A DNA stretch of 64,000 nucleotides from Fomitopsis serialis (GCF_022376445.1 NW_025954969.1:1-64000), one strand, 5' to 3'; shown: positions 34,291 through 47,763, numbered from the stretch's first letter. The notes: generated by a model not told the origin, from the sequence alone. Translations and numbers: made by a program.

Positions 34291-37200
34291 CGGTCAGAGA
34301 AATGAGGCGGACTAGACGAGTGCAGAGCAGTGAAGCTGTCTGCGTGGTGGTTCGATAGAGTCGCGGTTGAACAGGTGGAACCGAGCAAGTTGACAAGTCA
34401 ACCGTCGTGACCAAAATGGAAACAGACGCCTGTCGATCACGGTACCGGCGATCAGCCACTTGCCTCATCTCCGATCTGCCTCCGCCACCATCGCGGGATG
34501 ACCGTCCCCATTTCGACAGAATGTTCAAGCGCAAGAGTTCAGTCAACGGAGCCAGATGACAGGATTAGAATCTCGGTGAGAGACGTGCAGGCTAGTCAGG
34601 GCACCAGGTCTTCCCGTCCGCGACCAACTTGGAATTGGCCACCTCTCGTCTTCCCCTCTGATGTCCGAGTACTGCAATCCGACCAAGCTGCCGATAATCA
34701 AAACCACGGTATGCTGGTGGCTCTCGGCGGAAATGGATAGCGGGGTACATTGTCTTGCATTTCATTTGCGCACTGGGTCAGCCGCTAGTACTATCGTCGA
34801 CGATCAACGAGGCACCACGCACCGATCCGTGAAACGATATGCATCGCGCAGTCCTTGCCGTGGTCGATCACAGCGCGGGGAGAGACTCATCAGGTTCACT
34901 TAACTTTGATCCGTGGGCTCCTTGTGCACTCGCTGTCATCGGAGCATCCTGCTAGCTTGGACTCGGAGAGGCTCACTGATCCGTCGAGATAGAGACCGCC
35001 GCCTGCGACCACCGATTGTCGATGGATGCAGCCCTACGCGATCATACTCGGCGCAAAGCTTAACGGCAAAGACAGCGATGTTCGAGTTGAATCCCATCCC
35101 GTGGCACCGATCGCATGTTCGCTTTCCAGGCGGAAATGAGCTTCTGGTACATTCCTCTGCGCTGCCTCCGTTACGTGAAGGTCCTTCTCCGGCCGTCCGG
35201 CTGTACGATGGCGTCACAGAGACCTTGACGTACTGTGAAGAGATGCCTCCCACCATCTCCATATAATCACGGATTGCATGTGAACTGAGCAGGTGCGTTA
35301 TGACAGAATTATCATAGATAGTCGCTCTGCTGCAGACGCGCATGCAGGGATTGCCGATGTCAGTCCACCTAAGGTCAAGGATCTCATGCGGCGCAAACGT
35401 ACCGGACTTCACTTGAGAGCGATAAAATACTGATGATATCCTCATCGCCTCGGGAACGTGAACGCGGCGAGTGCGTCATGCCAGGACACGGCTGTGCACA
35501 ACGATCGTGGACATTGACGGCGCCTTGCACGCCATGCGTTCGACCTCGTGTCTCTTCAGGATCATCCCCGAGTTCCTCCAGCGCATTCGCGACACCAGCG
35601 TAGCGTCGGCTGACCATCACCATGGCGTGCCGTCTGCGTCGACGTCGCCCGAAGTTCCGCAGCGAACAGCGCCGTGCCACTGCTAGCTTACTCCAGTCCC
35701 TTCACCATCGGATAGCGAATTTCTGCACGCACCGGGCAATCAATTTACGGCAACTCTGCCCGCTCCACCTCGCATGTAGCGCGTCGGCTGCGTCGGCGCT
35801 GCAGCGGAAGCATTTGCGTGCCAAAGGTTATCAAGAATCATCCGCGACGCTCGACCGAGCAACCCATGCACGGCGCAGGCACGCCACGCCATCGATGCTT
35901 CCGTCTCTGGTAAAGCCCAGTAGTACAGCGCGATATGGGCGCCGCGTCGGATGTGCCGTCTCCCGACACATGATATTCCTGCGCGCCGCGAGGCAACACA
36001 GGTTCGGCGGAGGGGCCTGCAGGTGTGATCCGTCCGTGGTTGCTAGGTGGATCACGGATGACCGCGTCACTGGCACTAGCTGCGCGAGCGAGAGGGGTGA
36101 CACAGGGGCATAATCAGCTGCGGGCTCTTGCCTCGCGCCCCGACAGCGCGCCCAGTCATCTGTGTGCGCCGCGCTCACGACAGACCTGGTCTGTGGGCGT
36201 ACGTGATGAATTCGAGACGGAAGTAGGTGTAGCAAATACCGTTTCGCCCGAGTGGAACGCGGCGCACGCGCATGCAGAACCATACAAGCTCTGACGTTTG
36301 TCAGGTCGTCAAGATAGACATTGGATAGATTGATATCCGGAGGGCCACGCAGGCCACAGGCGGAACTCAGGATCCGATATCGTGGTCAGGCGTAGCATGT
36401 CCGAGCAGTCTCCGGCCACTTTGTTCCAATTTTCCTTTTCTGGCCACAAAGCGCATGCCAAAGCAAAGGTCCCGCGACCTCCTCGAGCTCGATAGGCGGG
36501 GATCGCTATGAAGCGTGGACGCTTCCATATGATAGCCTACGCCGCCGAACTGCACGTCGTTCCGCGCGCCATGGCGCTGGGACGGACCGGGATTGCAGGA
36601 CTCATCACGTTCATTTCCGCACAGGACCGTATGGACCGGAATATTGTCATCGGGCGGTGGGTCATGGGAGCGCTGCCCGCCTGTTTGGGAGCGGGTGGGA
36701 CACCCTGGACAGCGAGAAACGCGTGTCGCGCCTGCAGGCAGAGCGGTGCCGACGCGTGTGGCCAGATATGGTCATCGCGACGCAGAGTCAATGCATGGGC
36801 GGGTGGAAGAGCCTTCTCGCAGAAACGTGGTGATCGCGGCGAGGGCGGGCGATCCCAAACGCAAAACGATCGGATCCACACGCTACTCAGACGTAGTCAT
36901 TACAGCCAACCAAGGAACGAGCGAGCAGTTGCCGTTTGCGCGGGTGACGACGACTGAACTTTGACTACCCCGCGGTGACTGGGTGAGTCTTACCAGATAG
37001 AGCATGGCAGGAAGCGGCGGCGGTGAGTCGATCCCCAGATCATCCGATATGCTTAGGGATGTGTCATGCTGCGCTTTGACAAACGTAGACACGGTGGACT
37101 TTACGGCTCCTGACGACACGCGGTACGCAGGCTCGGAACGTCGGGGGAACGTGCGGACAAGGCAGCACGCGCAACCGCCCGGACGAGCCCAGGGGCAGCG

Positions 37201-37840
37201 TGCAGAGGGAGTCTGGTGGATAGAGCGATAATACGGCTTTCTGGAATGCGTGCATAGGCGCGACGGGACATGGGAAGGAGGGGGGAATTGGGGGCAGAGT
37301 ACGCGCGAGAGCGTCAGCACGAGACTTTATCGCGCTTTGAACTTTGTGAGATAACGGCATATGCGAAGAGTTGAGAGACAATAGAGAGAGACCCGATATG
37401 TGCCGAGCGCTCATGCAGGGCCCACGGAAGGAGCGTAGACAATAAGACGAATCGGTGAACCAGATGGCTTGATGGACAGAAGAAAGGGCGAGCGTGTTTG
37501 CGGGTATTTGGCAACGTAATGGAGACAGGTCGCCGATTCAGGATAGGCGCTCTCACCCGTCTGCATTCGGTATGACAATGAAGGAGATCTCGGATTTGAT
37601 CTCGCGGGAAGAGGAGAGGTGAGCACTCGGCAGCGAGGTCATATCACCTAGACTATAAAGACGCACGTCGTATTGTCTTGCGCTCGTCCTCCTCCCGTGC
37701 AATTGTTCTCCCTCGGGGCGTCCGAGCCACCCATCTTCTCCTCCTGCCGCAATCGGGAGCGTCTTTTGTCTTGCCTCGAGGGAGCTCGCCTCGCGTTCGC
37801 GAATAATACAGTGCTGCCTTCCGCGCCCACGAGAACAATC
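34291..37840. other. 3.5-kb region without recognised gene
   Basis: A small ATG-started frame near 36397-36495 reads MSEQSPATLFQFSFSGHK, and a 150-codon frame follows at 36508-36957; neither has a family. Frames near 35622-36283 overlap on both strands. The last 200 bases, including an ACTATAAAG element near 37652, form the promoter of the HMG-box gene at 37841. Confidence 0.4.
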
Positions 37841-39588
37841 ATGCCTGCATACCGCACTCGCGAGACATCCTCCAGACGTGAGTAAACTCAGTTCTGTTTG
37901 CACACCACGCACAATGGGGAGCTCACCGCACAATGCTTTCTCGACAGCCCTCGAAGTCGCGACGGACGCGCCACACCTTCCCCCGACGGTCGCTATTATT
38001 TCCCCGACGCCTCGCGCATTTTCCTTCCCTATCAACAACGACGTTCACTTCGCCTCCCCGTCCAGTTCGCCCTTCGAGCCCGATCTGAAGTCGGTATGCA
38101 CGCCACCGCCCCTGCCTCGCGCCTTCTCCCCGACCTCCTCCATCGGCTCTGATGTATCTTCAATCCTCTCGACTCCTTCAGCCCGTTCCTCGCAGGCTTC
38201 GCATAAGCGGCGTAGATCGACCGCGAGCGATATCGTGGAACGGCGACCCAAGAAGGGCGACGAGGATTACATCAAGCGCCCCGAGAACGCGTTCATCCTC
38301 TTCCGGCGTAAGTGCTGCGAGGACCGTCAGGCGGCCGATGAGGCAGCGGAGGAGCCTGTCAAGAAGCAGCGTCAGGCGGACCTCTCCAAGGCGATCAGCC
38401 AACAGTGGAAGAGTCTCTCCACCGAGGAGCGGACGTACTGGGAGGATCAAGCGAAGGAGAAGAAGAAGGAGCACGAGGCGATGTATCCCAACTACGTCTA
38501 TCGCCCACAGAGGATCAAGGAGAGGGCGAAGTCGAAGAAGGGTAAGGGGAGGAAGGGTGACGGCGAGCAGGAGACGGATGCGGAGAGCGGCATTTCGTTC
38601 GTGCTCCCAGTTCCGTCTCCTCCTCGCAGCCTTAGCCGCGACAGTCTCCCCGCGCCGGTGCGCGGTCAGACTCGGAGGGCGGTTTCAGCTCCTACGCCGC
38701 CGCCTGCGTATCAGACCATCCACCTTCCGAGCGTCTTCATGCCCTCATGTCCCACATCACCTTCCCTCCTTCCCCGCATCAGCAGACGCTCCCCTCGCAT
38801 ACCCCATCCCGACGACGACCATCTGACGCATTTCGAGTACTTACCTAACGACTCCCTCTACCCGCCGACATTCCAGCAACCCGCCGCCTTCGAGCCGAAC
38901 GTCCAGGTACGTTCCCGATCGCTCCGATGTACTGATAGACAGCTGATCGCTCGATCGATCGCAGACGGACCAGCTCTTCCAGATGTTCCAAGCTGAGCAG
39001 TCCGCGCTCCAGCACCAGCAGCAACAAGGTGGCCCGCTTCTCCAGTCCTTGAGCATCCCGCGCGACTCGATGATGGGCTCCAGTCTCGTATCGCCCGCAG
39101 AGTCCATCGCGTCGAGCCAGTTCTTGTCGCCCGTCGACCACTTCACTTCCCCAGTCTCGCCCTCGTCGTCACACGGCGCCCCGTTCACACCGGCAGAGGC
39201 CATCTCGATGATGGCGCTGTCGCTTGGCAACACGGCCGACGGCGCCAGTCAGCAGCCAGACTCTGTCAACTCGAGCCAGGCCCCCGAGATGTCGTTCCCT
39301 TCGTTCTCGTGGCCGACCGACGGGAGCTTCTGGCCAGACGAGAGCATGATCCCGGACGACTTCGACCTCAGCGCCATCCCACCGATTGAGCTTGGTATCT
39401 CCAAGTTTGACGGCGAGATGCAGCAGCTCGCCGGGATGTCGGCCGACGTGCCACTAGGGTACGACTTCGAGAGCGGCGAGTTCCCACCCATGGACATGGC
39501 GCCAGAGCACGACCTTCACGACGCAGACCCTGGACAGGACCCGTACGGGATGTTCAGCGGCTACGACAACGGCAATATGCCCTGGTGA
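37841..39588 (+). CDS. HMG-box transcription factor 2
   Basis: This is the second HMG-box regulator, transcribed divergently from the first. Exons 37841-37877, 37948-38906 and 38965-39588 splice in frame to 539 residues. I chose ATG 37841 (MPAYRTRETSSR) because its 70-nt intron has good borders and joins smoothly to LEVATDAPHLPP; the ATG at 37914 inside that intron is the alternative start. The HMG box is near residues 118-195: YIKRPENAFILFRRKCCED, DLSKAISQQWKSLSTEERTY and HEAMYPNYVYRPQR. A Lys/Arg-rich stretch follows. The C-terminal third is rich in Gln, Ser and acidic residues (HQQQQGG, DESMIPDDFDL) and could be an activation region. It is intact, but the box differs clearly from that of factor 1, so they are not recent duplicates. 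Confidence 0.93.
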
Positions 39589-41007
39589 TGACGCTGTCAA
39601 CGTACGCGGGCGTGCGTTGACGACCCAAACGGACTTGTACAAAATCAATAGCTCGCTGCACCTTGGGATTCGTTGTTGTACTCACTTACTTTCCATCGTC
39701 GGAGAACGCTGGTCCGTGTATATTTGCACTTGGTCGCTGTACTGATATTCCTCCCTCCGTCATCACCTGTCATCACGGTCATCGTTGTACTCACTCACCT
39801 TGCTCCTGCATGCACTCGCACCATGTCCATAATCACCGGCAACCCCTCACTACTCCTACCCACCCATCACCCTTCCTTGCCCTTCCGTGTTTTGATACCC
39901 AGTCCCCCTCACTTATGACATTATTTGTAGTTACGACTTCTACTGGAGTGATCTCCATGTCAGTTCAGCACGAATACAAGGTTTTGGTAGAGCTTTCTGT
40001 GTTGCCTGTTCGAGGACGTCCGGTCGAGTGAAGGTCAGTTGTGAGAGTGTCATTGGTGAGATACAATGCCAGTCGACGCGCGGTGGAGACAAAGGCACAA
40101 ACGTTGCCACCGCGCGGTGGCCACGACCAAAGTGCCCTCCTCCGCTTTCGGGGATCACCGAAGCCACGTGGTACGACCAGTCGATTCTGCCTTCGTCTGC
40201 GCCTTCCCGGTTTCCCGCTGCAACACGCATATAGGCACACTCTTCCTGCTATGTTCAACTTGTCTCGCTTCATATTTTCTATCATTGAAGACATACCACT
40301 TCCCAGAAGCTGGACCTGCCGTTCATGCAAGCGCTGATTTGAAGTGATGAGAAGACAGCACCGTGCCATTCACCCGGTTTGTGCTCGTTACAGACTCCTC
40401 TGGCAAGACTCAAGAGTAAGCTCAAACGGTTCCACAAAGACCGTAAGCTTGCTGCGCATACATGCGGTAGATTCGCACTAGATTGAGACATATGTCTTCA
40501 ACTCTTCGGTGAATAGCGCGTACGCCACGGCTATTGCACGGTCTCACCCGGACACTTGAGCTCGGCATGTACGTCCAGTATGCTCGCTGGGTCGTCTTAC
40601 GGTGTGCTTCGCTTGCAGCCCAACAGGCTGCACATTCAGGCTGCAGATCCAATGTTGGGGATGCGGACGATCCCTGGTCGCAACTGCAGGGCCATCATGG
40701 CAGATAGGTATCCCTATCAACAGTCCCGCACGCAGCACATGCTCGTCAGCTTTGGGCAGCGTGCTAGACTACCGCAGAACCCGCAGTCTGCCACACCCGA
40801 AGTTCCAATCTATATAAACACGCCTCGAGTATGCTTGCATGACAAGCTCCAACGGATGACCATTATTTCATGGCTCTTCGACTAGACAGTGCGAACCAGT
40901 GCGGCCTCGGTAAGGTACGTGACATTCCGCGCCGGATAAAGGTGGTACTAAGGATTTCACATCAGACTTTGCAATGGTCGACGGAAGAACTAACCTAATT
41001 CAGCGAC
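39589..41007. other. intergenic upstream of the permease pair
   Basis: The first 350 bases are T/C-rich and fit a 3' untranslated region of the HMG-box gene. The rest has short open frames with no family features. Confidence 0.5.
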
Positions 41008-41085
41008 GATATGGCGCACCATGGCGTGGAAGCCGCCACCGTGGAGATAAGTAGGTCGAGGTTACTTCGTCGCTACTTATATAAA
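41008..41085 (+). promoter_or_regulatory. promoter of permease 1: shared GGCGTGGAAG element and TATA box
   Basis: The block ATGGCGCACCATGGCGTGGA (41011-41030) is nearly repeated upstream of permease 2 (44562-44580). TATATAAA follows at 41078-41085, 76 bases before the ATG at 41161. The same order and similar spacing in both paralogues suggest a shared activator site. Confidence 0.6.
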
Positions 41086-41160
41086 TCCCTATCTAGCATG
41101 ACGGCCTCCGGTGAGACGTCTTCACTCCCCTAGTGTTCAGCCTGGTATTCGTCGGACAGC

Positions 41161-43931
41161 ATGTCGCTGAAGGCGTTCAAGTCGAGGTTACCATCGCTCA
41201 GCGCTAGAAGACCCTCTCTGGAGCCTGTGGACGACTCGGAAGGCGCGAAGGATGTGGACGAGAAACACGCTGTCAAAGACGATGTCGTGTCGTTGAACGA
41301 CAAGTTGGAGGATCCTGATCTCGCACCCGGGGAGCTCACGTACAATGAAGGTACGTGCAGTGCTTGGTCGTCATTCGAACTCATGAACGTATCCCGGATA
41401 GCTACCGCGGGAGGTATGGGTCGCCATCTGGGTGTTTTCACCTGCACAATGTTGATGTACGAGGTCGCGTCGTCAATGATAAGCTTCTTTGCTGAAGGCG
41501 ACTGAGTAGTGTCGGCCATATCATCGGAACGGGGATCTTCTCCACGCCGTCCTCCATCCTAGGGTCCGTTGGATCCGTCGGCGCTTCCATGATGCTCTGG
41601 CTTCTGGGCTTCGCGCTCTCCTTTTGCGGATTGTTCATCTGGCTCGAGTTTGGCATGATGATTCCACGTTCAGGAGGAGAGAAGGTATATCTAGAGGCTG
41701 CTTTCAAGAGGCCGAGGCATCTGGCGACCATCATGTTTGCGGTAAACGCGATCGTATTGGGCTTCACGGCGTCGAACTGTATTGTGCGTACAACTTCACG
41801 AATCGATTGAAGCCGACGAGCTCACAATGCCCGCTTGTCACAGGTATTTGCGTCAAAGTATGTGGCCCATTGAATTGAGACGCTTGTTGGTGTGAATATT
41901 TCCCTTAGTATCCTCGAGTCAGCCGGAGCTACCCCTACTCGATGGAATGAACGAGGCATTGCATTAGCAGGCAAGCCTCCGTAGACTGTTCTCGTATCCA
42001 TTCGTCAGCTCACAACTGCTTGCCACAGTGATAGTATTCGTGACGATCTTGCATGGGTTTACACCCCGAACCGGAATCCTACTGATGAATGTGAGTGCTG
42101 GACGGTCCTCATGGAAATTTCGGTCTGAACATCTCCAAAGCTCTTGAGTGTCTTCAAGATCGCCATCCTCCTCGTCATTGTTATTGCTGGTAAGTCGAAT
42201 ATCTTCTTCGAAAGACGCGCTCCTTACAGTGGACTAGGCTGGGTCGTGCTCTCTGGTCACACGGCCGTAGCGGATCCCCACACCAACTTCCGAAATGCAT
42301 TCGCGGGAAGCTCACATAGTAGCTTCGATGTGCGTAGTACTCGGACAATCGCATTCCGTTTTATCAGCATTGATGCGAGGTTCCTGACGGTTCATAGTAT
42401 GCCACGGCCACGTTCAAGGTCCTGTATGCCTATGGCGGCTGGTCGAGTGTCAATTACGTGATGAACAACGTCCGCGACCCTGTTCGCACCTTGAAGATCT
42501 CTGCCCCTCTGGGTTTGACTATCTGCGCTGTGCTCTATCTCCTTGCGAATGTCGCTTACTTTGCGTATGTGGCACGTACATTGTCTGGCGCAAACAATGC
42601 ATTGCTAACGCAACTGGTAGTGCGGCGACGAAGGATGAGATTGCAACCTCTGGGGTCACAGTGGCGTCTCTCTTCTTCGTCAAAGTGTTCGGTCCTACAG
42701 CGCAGAAGGCGTTGACAGTATTCATCGCGCTGAGGTACGTGGTTTCCAAGTATGCTCTTGGCAAAAATCACTCATGAGTTTCGGTTAGTGCTCTCGGGTG
42801 CGTGGCAATCCTTGATTCGCAGGCAATCGACATTGACTCGTCGTTCGATGTACTTTGTCGGATTCAGGGTGAGTAGCACAATGCACTGCTCAAATTCAGG
42901 AATCTTATCTCCACGATAGAATGTAATCACCGTCGTAAGTATCATCAGTTTTTCTTCTCACTGTGCACTCAGTATCACGGCAACTAGACGTTTTCTGCAG
43001 CCCGCGTCAATCAGGGTCAGTACAGTTGATGTACCTCTTTACTAACTAAGTGCTAATCAAGCCGATTCAGAGCTTGCGAAGGAAGGCATCCCGCTTCCGT
43101 TTGGTAACCGCTTTTGGGCATCGAACTGGCCGACTGGCAAGACACCTCTGCCTGGGTTGATCGTCCATCTCATACCTTCGGTACGTTGAGTACCAGCTCT
43201 GAACGCATCTCGCATCTCTGAGGATGAATTTCACAGGTTATCGTGATCATCGCTCCTCCGCCCAACATCGCCTATCCCTTCATTCTCGATGTCGAGGGGT
43301 ACCCAACGCAGATCATCAATCTCTTCGTCGTCATTGTACGTCACAGCTGCATTCCTGGGATACTATCTAGTGTTCATCACGCTTCTAGGGTCTCTTTTGG
43401 CTTCGATATCGCAAGCCGAATGCCCACCGACCATTCAAAGGTACGACGTTTACATACAATCGACGAGCAGCGTCAAATAGCTCGTTTGCCCGACAGTGTG
43501 GTGGCCGCTTGCCATATTCTATCTGGCAGCTGCCGTCTTCCGTAAGTCCCACCCCACTCAGTGAATCGATGAACAAATGACCTGTACACCCCTTTAGTCC
43601 TCGTTGCGCCCTTCATTCGCCCTCCGGGAGGTGTGGGCGATACGCCTCCGCTGCCCTACTATCTGTGAGTTTGACAACCATGCCATTTTGAATGCACACT
43701 GAAGATACCTTCCTGCAGATACTGCCTAGTGGGTATCGCTGTCATGTTCCTGGGTATCGTATGGTGGGCGGGCTGGCGGGTAGTTCCTCGCTGGTTCGGC
43801 TACAAGTTCGTGGCGAGGAAGGAAGCGCTGGAAGATGGAACCGTGGTATCACTGGCACGTATCCGTTCACTGCTACGGACGTGGTCATGGCTAACGACCG
43901 CTTGTAGTTCTCTCTCCAGAAGAGAAAGTGA
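41161..43931 (+). CDS. MUP1-like methionine permease 1
   Basis: APC/LAT-type amino-acid permease resembling yeast Mup1; it imports methionine (and possibly cysteine) at the plasma membrane. The start MSLKAFKSRLPSLSARRPS opens a hydrophilic N-terminus. Then come GGMGRHLGVFTCT, GHIIGTGIFSTPSSILGSVG (substrate-site loop of helix 1) and GGEKVYLEAAFKRPRHLA. Further conserved blocks are GGWSSVNYVMNNVRDPVRT and RVNQELAKEGIPLPFGNRFW. The C-terminal end is WFGYKFVARKEALEDG then FSLQKRK before TGA at 43929-43931. More than ten introns split the membrane domain. One 13-nt exon segment (SALGC) needs a donor reading GTGGCA; with that choice the frame is intact throughout. The paralogue follows at 44680. 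Confidence 0.88.
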
Positions 43932-44559
43932 GGGCGTCGGTGGTATGTGTTGCATGTAAGTTACTAGAAGACGATGATCATCTTGACAATAGCCACATCC
44001 CCCCACTAGCAGAATGCTTGTATACGGCCCGGTCGTGTCTAACGCGGATAGCACCTTGCTGCGATGCCGTCTCAGGCCGGCAGAGAGTCTATTTGACGAC
44101 AAGTTGTGCAAGCCGCGTCGTCGTGATGAGCTTTGCCGCGTTTGTTATCCTCTCTGACATCACCTGGGTCATGTTAGGATCTAAGGCTGTTGCCAAACAG
44201 TGCTGTCGAATATGGCAATACTTATTCAACCCGTACGTGTGCACGGGCCACCACAAAAACAGCTCATCGTAGGCGACTCATGGCGCGATCGTGCTTTTGC
44301 TCGACGTTGAGTCGTCGACAGTTCCTGTCAGGCCCATCACTTATCAACGGAGGCGATGAGCACCACGAAGCGTGTCAAAGTCTCTGCTACGATCATGCTA
44401 TGATCTACAACTGCGCATACGCGGTGTGCCCTGGTGTGCCTTAATGATCAGTAGATGTCTCGCTTCGTTGGTCGTTGCGCGACCGACTGAGCTGGGTGGA
44501 TACCTACGTAGTGATCCATGTGACTCTGGGCGTCTTCAGCCATGATCAATTCCCGCTCA
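43932..44559. other. intergenic between the permeases
   Basis: No gene is seen. A 26-base segment at 44174-44199 recurs with three mismatches at 49557-49582. Confidence 0.55.
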
Positions 44560-44628
44560 AGATGGCGCGCTATGGCGTGGAAGTGTCAACCGGAACACAG
44601 CTAAGCTCTCGTCAGGCTCTCGTATAAG
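44560..44628 (+). promoter_or_regulatory. promoter of permease 2: shared GGCGTGGAAG element and TATA box
   Basis: GATGGCGCGCTATGGCGTGG (44561-44580) matches the element upstream of permease 1 at most positions. TATAAG follows at 44623-44628, about 52 bases before the ATG at 44680. Confidence 0.55.
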
Positions 44629-44679
44629 AATCGCGGGAGCCGCACATGTTCTCAGGGTCTTCTAGTTCACCTCGTCGGC

Positions 44680-47522
44680 ATGATCGGTAGCGGTTGGTCA
44701 AGCAAGATGTCCAAGTTCTTCTCAAGACCGTCATTCATGCGTGGAAACGAGCCGAAGGACTCGCCCTCTCCGGTAGAGAGTTCTGTAGATCCTGAAGGGT
44801 CTGCATTGAACGAAAAACTTCCGTCCAAGGACGACACTACTTCTACTTCCGAAAGCAACACGAGGGTTCATGAAGATCCAGCTCTAGCGCCGGGTGCGCT
44901 AACATACGATGAAGGTACGGAAGGGACATTCGTGGTTGGGAATGAAGACTGATTGTGACCCAGCTACGTCCGGCGGAATGGGACAGCATTTGGGTGTATT
45001 CACCTGTACCATGATGATGTCGGTGGGCTTCAGATTTGTTTTGTACCTGCGTTGCTAACATGCATTGGAACTATGAAGCATTGGTCGAATCATCGGCACA
45101 GGTATATTCTCGACGCCCTCCTCAATCCTCAATTCTGTTGGCTCCGTCGGCGCATCTATGATGCTGTGGTTGCTTGGATTCGTCCTTTCGTTCTGTGGAC
45201 TGTTCATTTGGCTGGAGCTTGGTACCATGATTCCTCGGTCTGGCGGAGAGAAAGTATATCTTGAGGCTGCCTACAAGAGACCGCGGCACCTAGCAACCAT
45301 TATCTTTGCAACGAACGCGATTCTCCTCGGGTTTACCGCGGCAAACTGTATTGTAAGTGGTCATGGTTGATATACTCGGGATGTGCTGATGAACGCTTCT
45401 CGTGTCAGGTTTTCGCCTCGTAGTGAGTATCAGTGCAACTTTTTAAGATGAATGGAAGCTCAGAAACCTTTGAACACAAGTATACTCGAGGCCGCCGGAG
45501 CTACTGTAACTCGCTGGAATGAGCGTGGCATCGCTCTCGGAGGTATTCGCACTCATTTCACTCACTTGCACTCTGACACGATGAACTGACCCATTTGTAG
45601 TTATCTTCTTCGTGACCCTCTTGCATGGGTTCACGCCACGGATTGGAGTGTACCTGATGAATGTAAGGATTGTGTCTACGATGCTTGATCATATCCTCAT
45701 GCAGCTATCAGATATTAAGCGTGTTCAAAATTGTCATCCTGCTCTTCGTTGTCATCGCAGGTCAGTTCCGTCGAGTTTGTCTCTCGCATATTGCGCTTTT
45801 TGACCCGGACATCAAATCAAGGCTGGGTTGTGCTCTCCGGTCGCACACATGTCGCAGATCCGCATGCTAACTTCAGAGATGCTTTCGCCGGGAGTTCGCA
45901 CAGCAGCTATAACGTCAGTGACGTCTCCCATGGGGGTAGACAACTAACTCACCTGCCTGGCCTTCTGATTGTTTACGCAGTACGCTACGGCCACGTTCAA
46001 AGTTCTGAACGCGTATACTGGATGGTCCAGTATCAACTACGTCATGAACAATGTGAAGAATCCAGTGCGCACGTTGAAGATTGCGGCGCCTCTAGGACTC
46101 GGCATTTGCGCGGTGCTGTATATCCTCGCTAATGTGGCTTACTTTGCGTGGGTACTTATATGCCAGATTTATGATAAGCTGAATGACTCCGTCTCCCCAT
46201 AGTGCCGCGACGAAAGAGGAGATCCAGAAGTCGGGCATCACTGTCGCGGCATTGTTCTTCAAGAACGTCTTCGGGACACAAGCGCAGAAGGCACTGACTG
46301 TGTTTGTTGCACTGAGGTGCGTACCTTCCTCTGCATCGCTCCCATGACCCTTGTTGAATCCTTTTTGCAGTGCCATCGGGTGCGTCACTCATAGACATAC
46401 TTCTGTGCCAGGTTGCTCATGCGGTCCTGTTCATTGCCTTCATGAATACAGAGTGCGTGCAGCGCTAGTGCCACTTTTGCCCTAAGCTCATGATTGCCCT
46501 AGAATGTCATCACCGTCGTGAGCCTGAAGAATGCCTTGTAAACTCATTCCGTCCATTGACTTGACAATTACTCAGACATTCGGCGCTGCCCGCGTCAATC
46601 AGGGTATGCATAGGCATCGATTGTCCGGTGCGAGTAATTAACGCTGAGCTATTGAACAGAGCTTGCAAAGGAGGGTATCCCTTTGCCCTTCGGAAATCGG
46701 TTCTGGGCATCGAATTGGCCGACGGGAAAGAGCCCTTTACCGGGTTTGATCATCCACCTTATCCCTTCAGTGCGTACAGCGTCACCTCTGTCCGCCTGCC
46801 TCTGATTGTCGGTCCGCAACTAGATCATCGTCATCATCGCACCACCACCATCTGTCGCCTACCCTTTCATTCTCGACGTGGAAGGATACCCTTCGCAGAT
46901 CATCAACCTGTTCGTTGTTGTCGTACGTCCCGCCCGTTGCTATGAGGACCATTCACCATCTGAACACACAATGCAGGGACTATTCTGGTTGCGGTATAGG
47001 AAGCCCGATGCGCATCGACCGTTCAGAGGTGTGTTCTCTCTCGACGTGTTCAGATGCCTGTCTGCTGACGCTGGCGTAGTATGGTGGCCACTCGCCGTAT
47101 TCTACCTGGCTGCTGCCGTGTTCCGTGAGTAACTGTTTTTCCTCCCATTACTCGACCCCTAACGCAAATTCTTCCTCATTAGTCCTCGTAGCCCCGTTCA
47201 TCCGCCCTCCCGGCGGCATCGGAGACACGCCTCCGCTACCATACTACTTGTACGTTGTCAGCCATAGACCTGCTTTCAACGCACGGATAACTTGACACGT
47301 TCACTCTAGGTACCCCCTGGTTGGCATTGCTATCATGGTTGTAGGCGTGCTCTGGTGGACAGCCTGGCGTGTCGTTCCGAGGTGGTTTGGCTACAAGTTC
47401 ATCGGGAGGAAAGAATCCCTAAAAGATGGCACCGTAGTTACTCAGGTGAGTAGCTTGATACTGGACAGGCATTGCGCTGACATGATGATCTTTAGTTCTC
47501 CTTGGAGAAAAGACAACACTGA
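44680..47522 (+). CDS. MUP1-like methionine permease 2
   Basis: This is a tandem paralogue of the permease ending 750 bases upstream, in the same orientation and with the same intron layout. ATG 44680 gives MIGSGWSSKMSKFFSRPSF; the Met at 44707 aligns with the start of permease 1 and is an alternative. Conserved blocks are GQHLGVFTCTMMM, GRIIGTGIFSTPSSILNSVG, GGEKVYLEAAYKRPRHLA, VFASYILEAAGATVTRWNER, YVMNNVKNPVRTL and GNRFWASNWPTGKSP. The end is FSLEKRQH before TGA at 47520-47522. As in permease 1, a segment reading SAIGC closes the frame, here with donor GTCACT. No break is visible. The two copies have diverged most at the hydrophilic N-terminus. Confidence 0.88.
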
Positions 47523-47763
47523 ATGGAATGCCGTGTTTCGCACCAGACGTTAACTTATATACCTGTGTCAATGTTAGCAATATCTATCTGAACGACGCGG
47601 ACTGTTCTGCAGTATGGCAATGGATTTGACAATCGTTCATGACGAACAACACGATCTGCGCGCTCGAATGCGTCATATGTCACACCCGACAGCAGGATAG
47701 TACCGCATCTAGCTACCCGTCCATCCTTTTGGCTACAAAGTGAGGTGAGCGTCCGCTTCTCAT

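Noticed and set aside
26271..39588. Mating-type locus suggested by the two HMG-box genes
   Set aside because: No homeodomain pair, pheromone precursor, pheromone receptor or MIP peptidase gene is present, so the context does not support it.
42725..42930. Apparent one-base frame break in both methionine permeases at SA(L/I)G / NVITV
   Set aside because: Using the donor after SALGC (GTGGCA in copy 1, GTCACT in copy 2) keeps the frame in both copies, so no break is needed.
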